A DNA stretch of 64,000 bases. Origin: an uncultured Aquimarina sp. (GTDB lineage: Bacteria > Bacteroidota > Bacteroidia > Flavobacteriales > Flavobacteriaceae). Under the pieces are notes generated by a model. That model had not been told where the DNA came from and did no database searches. It saw only the letters and a list, made by a program, of their open reading frames with translations. Location of the stretch: positions 19,381-83,380 of the forward strand of contig CANLMN010000021.1 of NCBI GenBank assembly GCA_947492105.1, read 5' to 3'. The translations under genes and the position numbers were made by a program. Position 1 is the stretch's first letter. Each line of letters starts with the position of its first letter. Positions 54,604-63,511 of this stretch are shown in pieces.

Positions 54604-54972
54604 AAGAAAAGAAAGAATTCAATTTAGTCTATAATGATCATAACCCTACACTTGTACGTATTAGCCATTGATACGAAGATCACTACCACGAATAGTACAT
54701 CTTGTATGGTAGTGATGAATCCAATAAAAATTGAAGTAATTATAATTTGAGTAAAAAAGGGGGTTTTCCCCTGATAGAAAGATAATAGGTGATGTGTGTA
54801 TCCTGTATTTTTGCAAAATCAAACCGAATACTACTATGAAAAAAAGTTCAATATTGATTTTGGTAAGTTTTCTAGCATTCGCAACAAGTAGGTTGCAAAA
54901 TCCGGTTAAAGGGAACCACTAGTTATGGTTTAAAGTGAGCATAGTGAAAAAATGTGCAAATCCTTTTATAAC
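54561..54972 (+). repeat. Flank repeat, copy 1 (about 410 bp)
   Basis: The sequence from GGAATACCTAG to CCTTTTATAAC recurs at 63512-63925 with few changes. It contains a GGGG-AAAA-CCCC stem with a T-run on the minus strand (54762-54778), a TATTTTTG -7 box (54806-54813) and a truncated lipoprotein leader. Both copies follow a toxin/immunity pair, so it marks the right border of toxin units. Confidence 0.8.
54836..54922 (+). pseudogene. Truncated lipoprotein leader, copy 1
   Basis: ATG at 54836 gives MKKSSILILVSFLAFATSRL, then QNPVKGNH and TAG. The leader resembles lipoprotein signal peptides of the operon (MKKLSVLILATIFIFATTSC), but the lipobox Cys is replaced and the mature part is missing. 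It has a -7 box 22 bp upstream. It is probably the relic of a lipoprotein gene like that at 49405, repeated at 63789-63875. Confidence 0.55.
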
Positions 54973-55044
54973 CTAAGTTAGAATGATTTTTTAAGTAGCT
55001 CAAAAAATTCCATTTTAATTGGTTCACTTTGTCTGTTCTTTCCA

Positions 55045-55137
55045 CGCAAAGGCGCTATTAAAATAAAAGAATTTAAGGAAAACGGAGAGAATTCCCATAT
55101 CCTGATTGATATAAAAGTACAAAAAGAAGCAACATAA
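55045..55137 (+). pseudogene. 3' relic of the PKD lipoprotein gene
   Basis: RKGAIKIKEFKENGENS and IDIKVQKEAT, followed by TAA (55135-55137), repeats the last 30 codons of the gene ending at 49347. No start precedes it. It is the left end of the duplicated block and shows where the copy was joined. Confidence 0.85.
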
Positions 55138-55194
55138 ATACTTATATAGCACTTTCGCAAACATTAAATTTTTAAACCTAAAACACAGATTAAC

Positions 55195-55665
55195 ATGAAA
55201 AAATTATCAGTATTAATTCTCGCAACCATCTTTATATTTGCTACAACTAGCTGTTCCGATGATGATAATGAAACGAAAAAAGAAGAAGCGTTCCCTACAA
55301 CTGGAGTCGTTTGGAAATTACAGACAGTTGATGTCACATTGTTTACTATAGAGCCTAGTTCGGAAGAAGATCAGAATTACGAGGCTACTGAATGCGAACT
55401 TCGTTCTACTTTTCAATTTTTTGATGATAAAACTTTTACAAAGAAAGTTTATGCAGAAAATGATACAGAATGTGTGCTCGATGAGCAAAAAGGTACTTGG
55501 GTGGATAACGACGATAGGGAATTTACGTTAACTTATACCACTGGGGAAAACATACGAAAATCAACTTCATTACAGATTACTAGAACTGGACTAGAAGAAA
55601 GAGTTAGTGTTAGTGATCAAATCAATGGTACATTGGAGGTAACTGTATATATCTATAAATTTTAG
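55195..55665 (+). CDS. Small lipoprotein, lipocalin-like, copy 2
   Basis: The 156-residue lipoprotein is identical in its first 125 residues or so to the one at 49405 and diverges in the last 30 (ENIRKSTSLQITRTGLEERV; a VTVYIYKF end instead of ETRYTYKF). Leader and lipobox (TTSC) are the same. Clustering of changes at the C-terminus suggests recombination or local selection there. It lies 23 bp before the second trunk, the same spacing as in copy 1. Confidence 0.75.
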   Translation: MKKLSVLILATIFIFATTSCSDDDNETKKEEAFPTTGVVWKLQTVDVTLFTIEPSSEEDQNYEATECELRSTFQFFDDKTFTKKVYAENDTECVLDEQKGTWVDNDDREFTLTYTTGENIRKSTSLQITRTGLEERVSVSDQINGTLEVTVYIYKF

Positions 55666-55688
55666 ATTTTTATAAATAAGCTAATAAA

Positions 55689-57962
55689 ATGAAAAAGGAA
55701 ATAGTATATAAATGGTTTATCCTTTTAGTCCTAAGAGGACTACTTTTGCTATTTCCTTTTTTATCTTTTGGACAAAACTTTCCTGTACAGGCAAATCCTT
55801 CGGTAGTACCTCCGTATAGTCTTAAGCTGTCTGAATATGGTACTGGATTGTCAGAAAAAATTATTCTTAATTTAGTACTCACAGATATATCTGAGTTTAA
55901 TCTTCAGGTACGATTAAAATTATATATAGAAAACAATGCAGGTATCTCTGTACAAAGTACAGAAACTGTTATCGGTGCCAAACCCATATTTTTGGATGGA
56001 GGAACACCCCTACGGCTAACCAATGTTGATCTGAAACCCTATTTTTCTTTAAGAAATCTTAAGGGGATAACACCACAACAATATAACAAGCCTTTTCCTG
56101 AAGGTTTGTACCGTTTTTGTTTTGAGGTTTATGAAGCTTTCTCGGATCGAATCATCTCACGAAAAAGCTGCGCCGTTGCGTATTTAGTGCTTAACGACCC
56201 ACCATTTCTTAATCTTCCTAATCGAGCAGAACAAATAACGGTCAAAGAACCGCAAAATATCATTTTTCAATGGACACCACGTCATCTCAATGCCACCAAT
56301 GTAGCCTATGAATTTACACTTGCAGAGATTTGGGATACACAAATGGATCCGCAAGCGGCATTTTTGGCAAGTAGACCATTATATCAAACCGAAACCTTTG
56401 CAAATACACTACTTTACGGCCCAGCAGAACCAGCACTACTCCCCGACAAGCGCTATGGTTGGCGAGTGAGAGCTTTGGTGAGTGATGGGATAAGTGAAAC
56501 ATCGGTATTCAAAAATGATGGCTATAGCGAGGTCTATCATTTTACTTATGCAGACAATTGTAAAGAGCCTGCATATGTATTAGCAGAATCCAAAAGTCCC
56601 GTAAGTCAAAAAATACTTTGGCAAGCAGATGATCATATACGATACAACGTACAATATCGGAACAAAACAGCTAAGAATAGTGTGTGGTTTGATACAGGCA
56701 CAGTCAATGAGTTTGCGTCCATTTATAATCTCGAACCAGCTACGAGTTATGAGTTCAGAGTTGGAGGACAATGTTTGGAAAATGGCTCATTTACCTATTC
56801 TCAGATTTATGAGTTTACCACCAGTGTACCAGGTGATGATACCGCTACTTATAGTTGTGGCATTACCCCAGAGATCGTAATTACCAATAGAAAACCCTTG
56901 GAAGCTTTAGTGGTTAATGATGTATTTACCGCAGGAGATTTTCCTGTAACAGTCAAATTTGTAGGGAGAGCAAACACCAACGCTTCTGGAGTTGGACAGC
57001 CTGTTTTGGCTAGTACAGGCAATTATTCGGGATGGGGTTTTATCACCGTTCCCTATCTAGAAAACACCAAGATAAAAGTCAGTTTTGATAACATCCAGAT
57101 CAATAGTGACTATCAGTTGACAGAGGGAGTAGTCTATACCGATTATGATCAAAATTGGGGAGGTGTGGATGATATTGGTAATGAGATTGAGGCATTGTTA
57201 ACATTAGATAATGCCATTAGTGAAGCCTTGAATTTGGATATTAGTAAAGTTACAAAAGAGAATACCAAAGCGATTGCTGAGGCTATTGTTGATGGTGTAC
57301 AAAAGGAAGAATTATCTAATGAGTTACAAGAAGCACTCATTAATGCAGCTAATGATCTTGAAAAAACAGGTAGTGCAGTTGCAGATTCAAAAACTAATAT
57401 AGAAAACGCCACTACTAGTGAAGAAAAAAAAGAAGCTGAAAAGGATTTAAAAGAAGCTACCAAAAAATTTAAAGAGGCTCAAGAAGCTATTAGCCAAGCC
57501 AACGAAAATGTTGAGAAAGAGAAAAAGATTATTGTCGATCTATTAAAAAAAGCAATCTATGAATTATATAGAGAAGGTAGAGATAATGAGAAGGCTTATA
57601 TTGATTCGTACGCCGAGAATTATGAGAGAGTCATTTTTGAAACGGAAGAAAATGAAAAAATAGTAACTATCGAAATGGTCGAAATTTCGGAAAACACTAC
57701 TAATCCAAGTGCGAAGACGGAAATAGATGAGTTTTATAAAGCAGAAATTAAATTAGGAATTTATTTGTTCTCTAAAGTTCTTTCAGAAAGTGAGAATAGA
57801 ACCCTTATAGCAGCATTAATAAAAAAAGCCAAAGAAGCTAAAATTGACTTTATTAAAATAATAAATGAGTTCACTAATGAAACAGAAAAACAAAAGATAT
57901 CTGCCTTAAAAATTAAACTGATAAATTCTTTTAAAGCGATACTATTAACTACAAAATTATGA
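55689..57962 (+). CDS. Modular toxin with helical tip of unknown type
   Basis: The 757-residue protein has the same signal peptide and trunk (to about 495) as the deaminase toxin, then an unrelated 260-residue C-terminal part. This part begins with an Ala/Glu/Lys-rich coiled coil (about 560-625, AEKDLKEATKKFKEAQEAIS) and ends in a helical domain (YKAEIKLGIYLFSKVLSE; IKLINSFKAILLTTKL). The pre-toxin linker of the other toxins is absent. No catalytic motif is recognised. A two-TM protein overlaps its end by 4 bp and is the likely immunity partner, hinting at a membrane-acting tip. Confidence 0.72.
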   Translation: MKKEIVYKWFILLVLRGLLLLFPFLSFGQNFPVQANPSVVPPYSLKLSEYGTGLSEKIILNLVLTDISEFNLQVRLKLYIENNAGISVQSTETVIGAKPIFLDGGTPLRLTNVDLKPYFSLRNLKGITPQQYNKPFPEGLYRFCFEVYEAFSDRIISRKSCAVAYLVLNDPPFLNLPNRAEQITVKEPQNIIFQWTPRHLNATNVAYEFTLAEIWDTQMDPQAAFLASRPLYQTETFANTLLYGPAEPALLPDKRYGWRVRALVSDGISETSVFKNDGYSEVYHFTYADNCKEPAYVLAESKSPVSQKILWQADDHIRYNVQYRNKTAKNSVWFDTGTVNEFASIYNLEPATSYEFRVGGQCLENGSFTYSQIYEFTTSVPGDDTATYSCGITPEIVITNRKPLEALVVNDVFTAGDFPVTVKFVGRANTNASGVGQPVLASTGNYSGWGFITVPYLENTKIKVSFDNIQINSDYQLTEGVVYTDYDQNWGGVDDIGNEIEALLTLDNAISEALNLDISKVTKENTKAIAEAIVDGVQKEELSNELQEALINAANDLEKTGSAVADSKTNIENATTSEEKKEAEKDLKEATKKFKEAQEAISQANENVEKEKKIIVDLLKKAIYELYREGRDNEKAYIDSYAENYERVIFETEENEKIVTIEMVEISENTTNPSAKTEIDEFYKAEIKLGIYLFSKVLSESENRTLIAALIKKAKEAKIDFIKIINEFTNETEKQKISALKIKLINSFKAILLTTKL

Positions 57963-58243
57963 AAGAAATTAAGCCTTATTTATGGCCTTTACTTTTCAAT
58001 GCATTCATTGCAACATGCCTAATTTATTTATCATATGATATTGTATTCAATTTTGAAGAATATTTAAATCCAATAGAGTCCATGACATCAAAACAAAATG
58101 GCTATATATTACTTGTTTTGATCTTACACTCAGCAAGTCCTGTATTAGTTTATTTACTTGCCTTTTTCCAAGTTTGTATTGCTTTTTTACCGCTAAATGT
58201 GGTTTTTAAAACTATTGTTAAAATCATAAAAGCGTGGTCATAG
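57959..58243 (+). CDS. Small membrane protein, candidate immunity
   Basis: The 94-residue protein has two or three hydrophobic segments (LWPLLFNAFIATCLIYLSY; GYILLVLILHSASPVLVYLL; FFQVCIAFLPLNVVF). It starts within the last codon and stop of the toxin gene (ATGA-type overlap). Small membrane immunity proteins usually guard against pore-forming or membrane-targeting tips, which suits the catalytic-motif-free toxin upstream. No family is recognised. Confidence 0.6.
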   Translation: MKEIKPYLWPLLFNAFIATCLIYLSYDIVFNFEEYLNPIESMTSKQNGYILLVLILHSASPVLVYLLAFFQVCIAFLPLNVVFKTIVKIIKAWS

Positions 58244-58311
58244 ATAAGAATATGTTAAAACTATTTGTCGTTTAAAGTTGTCCGAAATGGGTGCAAATCA
58301 CTTACTGTTAC

Positions 58312-61215
58312 ATGAATCTAATTAAATATTATATACTCATATTTTTTGTAAACCTTTGTTTTGCAAATACAACAACTGACCCTGTTGTCACTACAGCTAT
58401 TGATCAACTAAATTACTTGAGTGCTGTCAATTCAAACAGTACAAATGATAATAATAATTGGTATATCTATTTTTTAAACAAAGATTTAGATTATTTAAAA
58501 AAAGTACTGACTAACAAAAGGGATTTATATGAGAATATTCATACCGACAATTTACCTATTGATTCTAATTATTTAACTAAACTGAATGAACAATTAATTG
58601 AATTAAATAAAAGTAAAATTGTTGATGTATATGTTGCCTTTACAGGGGCAGATAATCGGATAACCATTCCAATTATTCCTACAGGAAAAACAAATCTTGA
58701 AGAAAAAATAAATTATATTGATAGTCTAGTCCTATTAGGTACAAAATCTACCAAAGAGCGCGAACAATTATTAGAATCAAAAATTGATTTAGAAAAATAC
58801 AATACGTACCTACAAAAAAAAATTCAAGAAATTTATGAAGGTTCAAACTTAGCCAAAAATTCTACTGCTCCAAATATAATTATGCCATTTTCAAACCAAA
58901 GTTTGAGATATGTTTATGATGAGAATGGTAAAACAAAAGGAAAATATTTTTGGGCATATTCCCTATATTTAGGTAAAACGGAAAGGCGTTTTAATCATAA
59001 AGCATATAAGGATTTTTTCAATAATGAGACAGAAAATAAAGCATTCGGCCCTAGTGACCACTACAAAAGAGTGTCTAAACAGGTTATTGCTTTAGCAAAT
59101 TACTTCAGCAGTAATGTCCCTTTGCTAGAAGATTATAAGGAAGATTGTAGTGCTTTATTGAAAGCTCCGCAATATGCGCCTTTACTTGAAAGTCAAATAT
59201 TAAGAAATACTATAATTAATAATCCTTGTGTTCTAAAAGGGATGGTACCGATGGGACCTTTTGACACTAGTAAATCTCAGTGGGTCAAAGACACTGAACT
59301 ATTTATAGTAGCACCTTTATATGTAGCTATTTTAGCTCCAGTTACTGCCGAATTCTTTATTCCTGCTGCCATTGAGGCTGTTGGTACTGAAAGAGCAAGT
59401 AATGCATCTATAGCTATGGCTGCTGCTGTGATGATAGAAAGTGTTCAGCTTCATTATTGGACGGGAAATAATGAACAAAAGAATAACTGGGGAAAAGCAG
59501 TACTAGGAATAAATAAAATAAATGTTTTGTATGAAGGAGCTAAGGGATTAGCTCAATTACCGCTACCTACTGAACTAATAACAGATTGCGCATATAATGG
59601 AGCACAAATAGATAAACTTATTAGTGATCCAAAAAATTACAATTTTGATTGGCATACAAAAAAATGCTTTTTTGGCGCAGCTATTTCTGTTGCAGCTAGG
59701 TACGGACTTAATCAGGGAGGCTCTTTTTTCAAAACACTAACAAATTTAGCAAAAGAAAATCCAAAACTTTTTATAACTGGTTGGAAAAGAGTCCTGAATG
59801 ACATCAAAGTAGATCAAGCTGATAGTTTTAAAATTCTTAATTCAACTTTAAAAAAGCAATTTGAAGATCTTTCTTTTTCTCCCGAAAAAATATCGCTGTT
59901 TAAGGATTTTATTTCAGGAAAAAAACCTATTCAAACATTAGATGATGCAATTGACCAACTGGATAATTCAATTGATAATGCGAATAATCTAGATGATGTA
60001 ACAACAAATAATAAAATTAATACTCCAAAAGAAGGAAACACCAGCGCTGACACACCTATTGTCCAGAGTATAATAAATAGAGTTAGTCTAACATTAAACG
60101 ATATAAAAATAAGTCAGACAGGACTTATTAAAAATGGTGATGGCACTTTTAAGCTACGGTTTACTACAAAAAAAGAAATATCTTCATTAGATACTTTTTT
60201 AAAAACGACAACAAAAAACCGAAAGAATTTTATTAAAAACCTACAGCATAACCCAAAGGCTAAGGTTACATTAGAAACCAATTTGGCTGACATATCTAAA
60301 GGAACCGAAATTACGATTTCTGAAATTGAAATTAGCACAACACTTGCTGATGGATCTGTGAAAAATAATAGTTTCAAAATTGAAAGCATCAATAAGATAA
60401 ATGATGAGATAAATCTCTTAAAGTTAATTAAGGAAGGGTCAGAAGTACTAACTCAAAAAATCAATGAATTAGACAAACTTAAAGGAAAATTCATGGAGGA
60501 TTTAGTTGCCATGAAAGATGATATTGCTAAATTTGTCGAGAACCCTGATTTGGTCGACTCGTGGAAAGCTTTAAAAGATAGTCCTTTTAGAACAGATGTA
60601 AAATGGTTAGAATCATTCGATATTCTCAAACGGAATAATGTATTAAGGTATGCTAGACAGGCAAGTGATGTAGAACTTACAGCTATACATAAATACACAG
60701 TAAATAATTTTGACCTTACTAGAAATGCTTATCTCAATAGGTTGAGCCAGAAACAAAATGATTGGATTGCAGAGATAAATTCAGGACTTGATAAGCTTCG
60801 GTCTACTAGAAAGTTTGAGGGAAAAGTATTCAGAGGAAGTAATAGACCAGAGTCAGAGATTATTGAAAAGTATGTTAGAAAGTTTGATGAAGGAAAAGCG
60901 AGAGGAATAACTCCTAGGGTGAATGAGCCTCCATTACTTTCAACATCTAAAAACTCAGAAATAGCAGAAGACTTTATTGAAAAGTTTAAGTCTCCTGAAA
61001 ATGTAGAAGTGATGTTTGAGATTAATTCAAAAAGAGGAGTTGATATTGATGACATTTCTAATTACGGTAAAAACCTTTGTAGTAAGAACCCTAAATGTGA
61101 TAAAATACAACAAGAGGTAATATTATCAAATAATCAGGATTACGAGATACTAGATGTTGTAAAAACAAATAAAAGTGATGGTTCTACAAGATATTTAATT
61201 AAGCTCAATGAATAA
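58312..61215 (+). CDS. Secreted ADP-ribosyltransferase toxin
   Basis: The ATG at 58312 is preferred over the GTG at 58291 because it directly begins a signal peptide (MNLIKYYILIFFVNLCFA). The 967-residue protein has a helical N-terminal half without the Fn3 trunk, some hydrophobic segments (about 345-365), the pre-toxin linker (about 702-765, LKLIKEGSEVLTQKI), and a C-terminal ART domain. The R-S-E signature is visible: VFRG with Arg841, LSTS (877-879) and QQE with Glu935. The Q-x-E form is usual for enzymes that do not modify arginine. The next gene, overlapping by 8 bp, encodes a NADAR protein, the probable antidote. Confidence 0.82.
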   Translation: MNLIKYYILIFFVNLCFANTTTDPVVTTAIDQLNYLSAVNSNSTNDNNNWYIYFLNKDLDYLKKVLTNKRDLYENIHTDNLPIDSNYLTKLNEQLIELNKSKIVDVYVAFTGADNRITIPIIPTGKTNLEEKINYIDSLVLLGTKSTKEREQLLESKIDLEKYNTYLQKKIQEIYEGSNLAKNSTAPNIIMPFSNQSLRYVYDENGKTKGKYFWAYSLYLGKTERRFNHKAYKDFFNNETENKAFGPSDHYKRVSKQVIALANYFSSNVPLLEDYKEDCSALLKAPQYAPLLESQILRNTIINNPCVLKGMVPMGPFDTSKSQWVKDTELFIVAPLYVAILAPVTAEFFIPAAIEAVGTERASNASIAMAAAVMIESVQLHYWTGNNEQKNNWGKAVLGINKINVLYEGAKGLAQLPLPTELITDCAYNGAQIDKLISDPKNYNFDWHTKKCFFGAAISVAARYGLNQGGSFFKTLTNLAKENPKLFITGWKRVLNDIKVDQADSFKILNSTLKKQFEDLSFSPEKISLFKDFISGKKPIQTLDDAIDQLDNSIDNANNLDDVTTNNKINTPKEGNTSADTPIVQSIINRVSLTLNDIKISQTGLIKNGDGTFKLRFTTKKEISSLDTFLKTTTKNRKNFIKNLQHNPKAKVTLETNLADISKGTEITISEIEISTTLADGSVKNNSFKIESINKINDEINLLKLIKEGSEVLTQKINELDKLKGKFMEDLVAMKDDIAKFVENPDLVDSWKALKDSPFRTDVKWLESFDILKRNNVLRYARQASDVELTAIHKYTVNNFDLTRNAYLNRLSQKQNDWIAEINSGLDKLRSTRKFEGKVFRGSNRPESEIIEKYVRKFDEGKARGITPRVNEPPLLSTSKNSEIAEDFIEKFKSPENVEVMFEINSKRGVDIDDISNYGKNLCSKNPKCDKIQQEVILSNNQDYEILDVVKTNKSDGSTRYLIKLNE

Positions 61216-61939
61216 TCAAGAAAGTAAGATATTAGGTGATTTAGGTTTTTTTGTAGGACGCAGAGATGTAGGTTCTGAATCAAAAGAAGAGTTCTTAGAA
61301 TATGCAATAGATTTAGAGACAAACCTTGATCTAATAACGTGGTTTTCCGCTAAAGATAAAGAGCTATTAAGCTTAATTAGACAAAGCAAAACAGAAGAAA
61401 AAGAATTTACTTTTTTTTGGGAAACAAAAAGTCCATTTTCCCAATGGCATAAATCTGAGTTTATTGGAACGGGAATATATCATAAAGGGATACTTCCAGA
61501 ACAAAAAGAATATATCAAGAATCGTATTCCAAAAGAAGTGAAATTTAGCTCTGCTGAACAATATATGATGTATCACAAAGCACTTATTTTTTTAGATTGG
61601 GAAATTTCTAATGCTATTATAGAAACATCAAATCCCAGAAAAATCAAAGAACTGGGTAGGCAAATCAAAAATTTTGATGATGAAATCTGGCAGTACTTTA
61701 GAAGTAATATTGTTTATCAAGGCAACTATTTAAAGTTCATGCAAAATGATGAATTAATGGGGGTTTTGGCAGATACAATAGGAACAACACTAGTTGAAGC
61801 AGCTCCTAATGACAAAATATGGGGTATCGGATTAACCGCTGATGATACTAAGGCTCATCAGAGAGAAACTTGGGAAGGTAAAAATCTACTTGGTGAGATT
61901 CTCACTCTTTTGAGAATAGAATTTATGGGAATGTATTAG
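61208..61939 (+). CDS. NADAR-domain protein, predicted ADP-ribosyl hydrolase immunity
   Basis: The 243-residue protein has an N-terminal extension of about 65 residues and then a NADAR (YbiA-like, DUF1768) domain. Visible motifs are SPFSQWHKSEF, FSSAEQYMMYHKALIF, LGRQIKNFDDEIW, GNYLKFMQN, LVEAAPNDKIWGIGL and WEGKNLLGEIL. NADAR proteins handle NAD-derived ADP-ribose; some remove ADP-ribose from guanine in nucleic acids, acting as antitoxins to DarT-type enzymes. Lying directly after an ART toxin and without a signal peptide, it is expected to protect the cytoplasm by reversing the modification. That pairing is inference. Confidence 0.88.
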   Translation: MNNQESKILGDLGFFVGRRDVGSESKEEFLEYAIDLETNLDLITWFSAKDKELLSLIRQSKTEEKEFTFFWETKSPFSQWHKSEFIGTGIYHKGILPEQKEYIKNRIPKEVKFSSAEQYMMYHKALIFLDWEISNAIIETSNPRKIKELGRQIKNFDDEIWQYFRSNIVYQGNYLKFMQNDELMGVLADTIGTTLVEAAPNDKIWGIGLTADDTKAHQRETWEGKNLLGEILTLLRIEFMGMY

Positions 61940-61944
61940 TTGAC

Positions 61945-62973
61945 ATGAATCTCCTTAAATACATATTACTTCTACTAATATTTCTAGGCTTCTTTTCTGT
62001 AAATCTAAAGGCAGAAGTTATCATAAAAGAAAATAAGCAATTAAAATCATTTTCAGAACAGAGTTTTAAAGAACAGAGAAAACAAACTAAATGGCTAGGT
62101 TTACTTTATCTTCAAGAAGAATCTACTAACCAAAACCAAGCGTCATTTTTCAATGTTTCATCAATAAGTTTAGATCAAAACTTTTCAAGAGAAGTATGTT
62201 TAAAAAGTAAAATTCCATTTAATCAAAAGACTACATTTTTAAATGGTAATGGCCCTAAAACTGATTTGATTTGGGTGATCAGTGAGATAGAGGTAGTTCA
62301 AGAGATCTTAAGGAAGACTGTAGGGTTAGACTTGGTGGATGCGTGGAAGAAGTTTGGAGATAGTCCTTTAAGAACGAATACGAAATTCCTAGAGCATATT
62401 AATGACTTGTCAGCATCATGGAAGATTACCCATAATGGAGGTGTGACAAAAATATTAGATAGTAATGGTAAGGAGTTAGCGGAGTTGTCTGAAGGCTTAG
62501 TGAAAACTAAAGGAGGAACAAAAGCTAATGGAGATTGGAACAAACTGTTAAACAAACCACCAATGAAAAATCAGAAATAACAGATAGATGATTATCTGTA
62601 TGAAACTGATGAATTGGGTAGGATAAAAAATGTAAAAGGAGAATTACAAGACATTGAAAGAGGGCGTTTAAACTCTCAGCAAACAGGTTCAGTAGCTTTA
62701 AAAGATGGTGTTTCAGGAGATGAAGGAGGTCACTTAATCGCTAATATATTAAATGGCCCAGGGGAGCAATTGAATTATCTACCCCAAACAAGAGCATTAA
62801 ATAATGGGGCATGGAAAGAAATGGAAATGCCTTGGAAAAACTCCTTACGTAGTGGCAAAAAAGTAGAAGTTGATATTAGACCAGTATTTGAAGGAGCTTC
62901 TAAAAGACCTACTAAATTTAAGGTGCAATACAAGATAGATGGACAGCCATTTCAACGTTCCTTTGATAACTAA
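61945..62973 (+). pseudogene. Nuclease toxin (Endonuclea_NS_2 type) split by a stop codon
   Basis: A signal peptide (MNLLKYILLLLIFLGFFSVN), a short linker with LVDAWKKFGDSPLRTNTKFL like the other toxins, and a pre-tip segment end at TAA 62578-62580. The same frame then continues without shift (QIDDYLYETDELGRIKNVKG) into a DNA/RNA non-specific endonuclease tip with DEGGHLIANIL, NYLPQTRALNN and WKEMEMPW. Restoring one sense codon (probably Tyr) would give a 342-residue toxin. An ATG at 62581-62616 region is not well placed to restart a secreted toxin. The N-terminal trunk is very short compared with the sister toxins. Confidence 0.75.
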
Positions 62974-62985
62974 GAATTAATTATT

Positions 62986-63345
62986 ATGACAGAAAATGAG
63001 ATATTTAAGAAAATTGCATTGGGGGTTTTAGATATGATTCCAAATGAAGTTCAATTCTCTAAGTCTGTAATGGAAATAATGAGATTGGAGGGAGTTGTTG
63101 AACATACTGGTTTTTACTTAAAAGAATCAGGAGAAAAAGAATGGCTCGATATTTTTAACTCAGATTTTGATGAAAGTTGTATTCAGGAACTTTATGAGAT
63201 AACTCAAAATCATCCTTTAGAGCATAAAAACTGGAACAGGGCAATTTTCACTTTATACCCAGACAATAAATTTGATATGGAATACATTTGGGATCAGGAA
63301 TTGCAAGACCGTGTGGACGGTTACAATAATGATAACCAATCTTAA
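62986..63345 (+). CDS. YezG/DUF600-like immunity protein
   Basis: The 119-residue acidic cytoplasmic protein (MTENEIFKKIALGVLDMIPN; NWNRAIFTLYPDNKFDMEY; WDQELQ) matches the YezG/DUF600 immunity family, in which FxxxPDxKFxxEYxWD is typical. YezG of Bacillus subtilis protects from YeeF, whose tip is the same nuclease family as the gene upstream, so the pairing is well founded. It is 12 bp downstream of the nuclease tip and remains intact although the toxin frame is broken. Confidence 0.82.
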   Translation: MTENEIFKKIALGVLDMIPNEVQFSKSVMEIMRLEGVVEHTGFYLKESGEKEWLDIFNSDFDESCIQELYEITQNHPLEHKNWNRAIFTLYPDNKFDMEYIWDQELQDRVDGYNNDNQS

Positions 63346-63362
63346 AACAGGTTTTATTCCTA

Positions 63363-63506
63363 ATGAAATTCGTGCAATACATATTGATTTTTTTAGATCT
63401 ATCTCCTCCAAACTTAAAAACCAAAAAAGTATTTGCAGAAGTAGATATAGAATTAGTTTTTGATAAGTTGGATTCATTAAATTTTCAAAAGAAAAAGAAT
63501 TGTTAG
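63363..63506 (+). CDS. Possible 47-aa remnant
   Basis: ATG at 63363 begins MKFVQYILIFLDLSPPNLKT and ends in TAG at 63504-63506 after FDKLDSLNFQKKKNC. Composition is protein-like, but the size and location between an immunity gene and the flank repeat suggest the tail of a broken gene. No family is recognised and a random frame cannot be excluded. Confidence 0.25.
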   Translation: MKFVQYILIFLDLSPPNLKTKKVFAEVDIELVFDKLDSLNFQKKKNC

Positions 63507-63511
63507 ATTTA

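Larger units (their letters stand above)
55045..57176 (+). repeat. Large duplication, copy 2
   Basis: This copy of 49256-51386 contains the 3' relic of the PKD gene, the second small lipoprotein gene and the trunk of the second toxin. A few substitutions (for example in the 3' part of the lipoprotein gene, 55550-55660) show some divergence since the duplication. Confidence 0.88.

Noticed and set aside
58291-58311. GTG at 58291 as start of the ADP-ribosyltransferase toxin
   Set aside because: It adds seven residues before a clean signal peptide beginning at ATG 58312.
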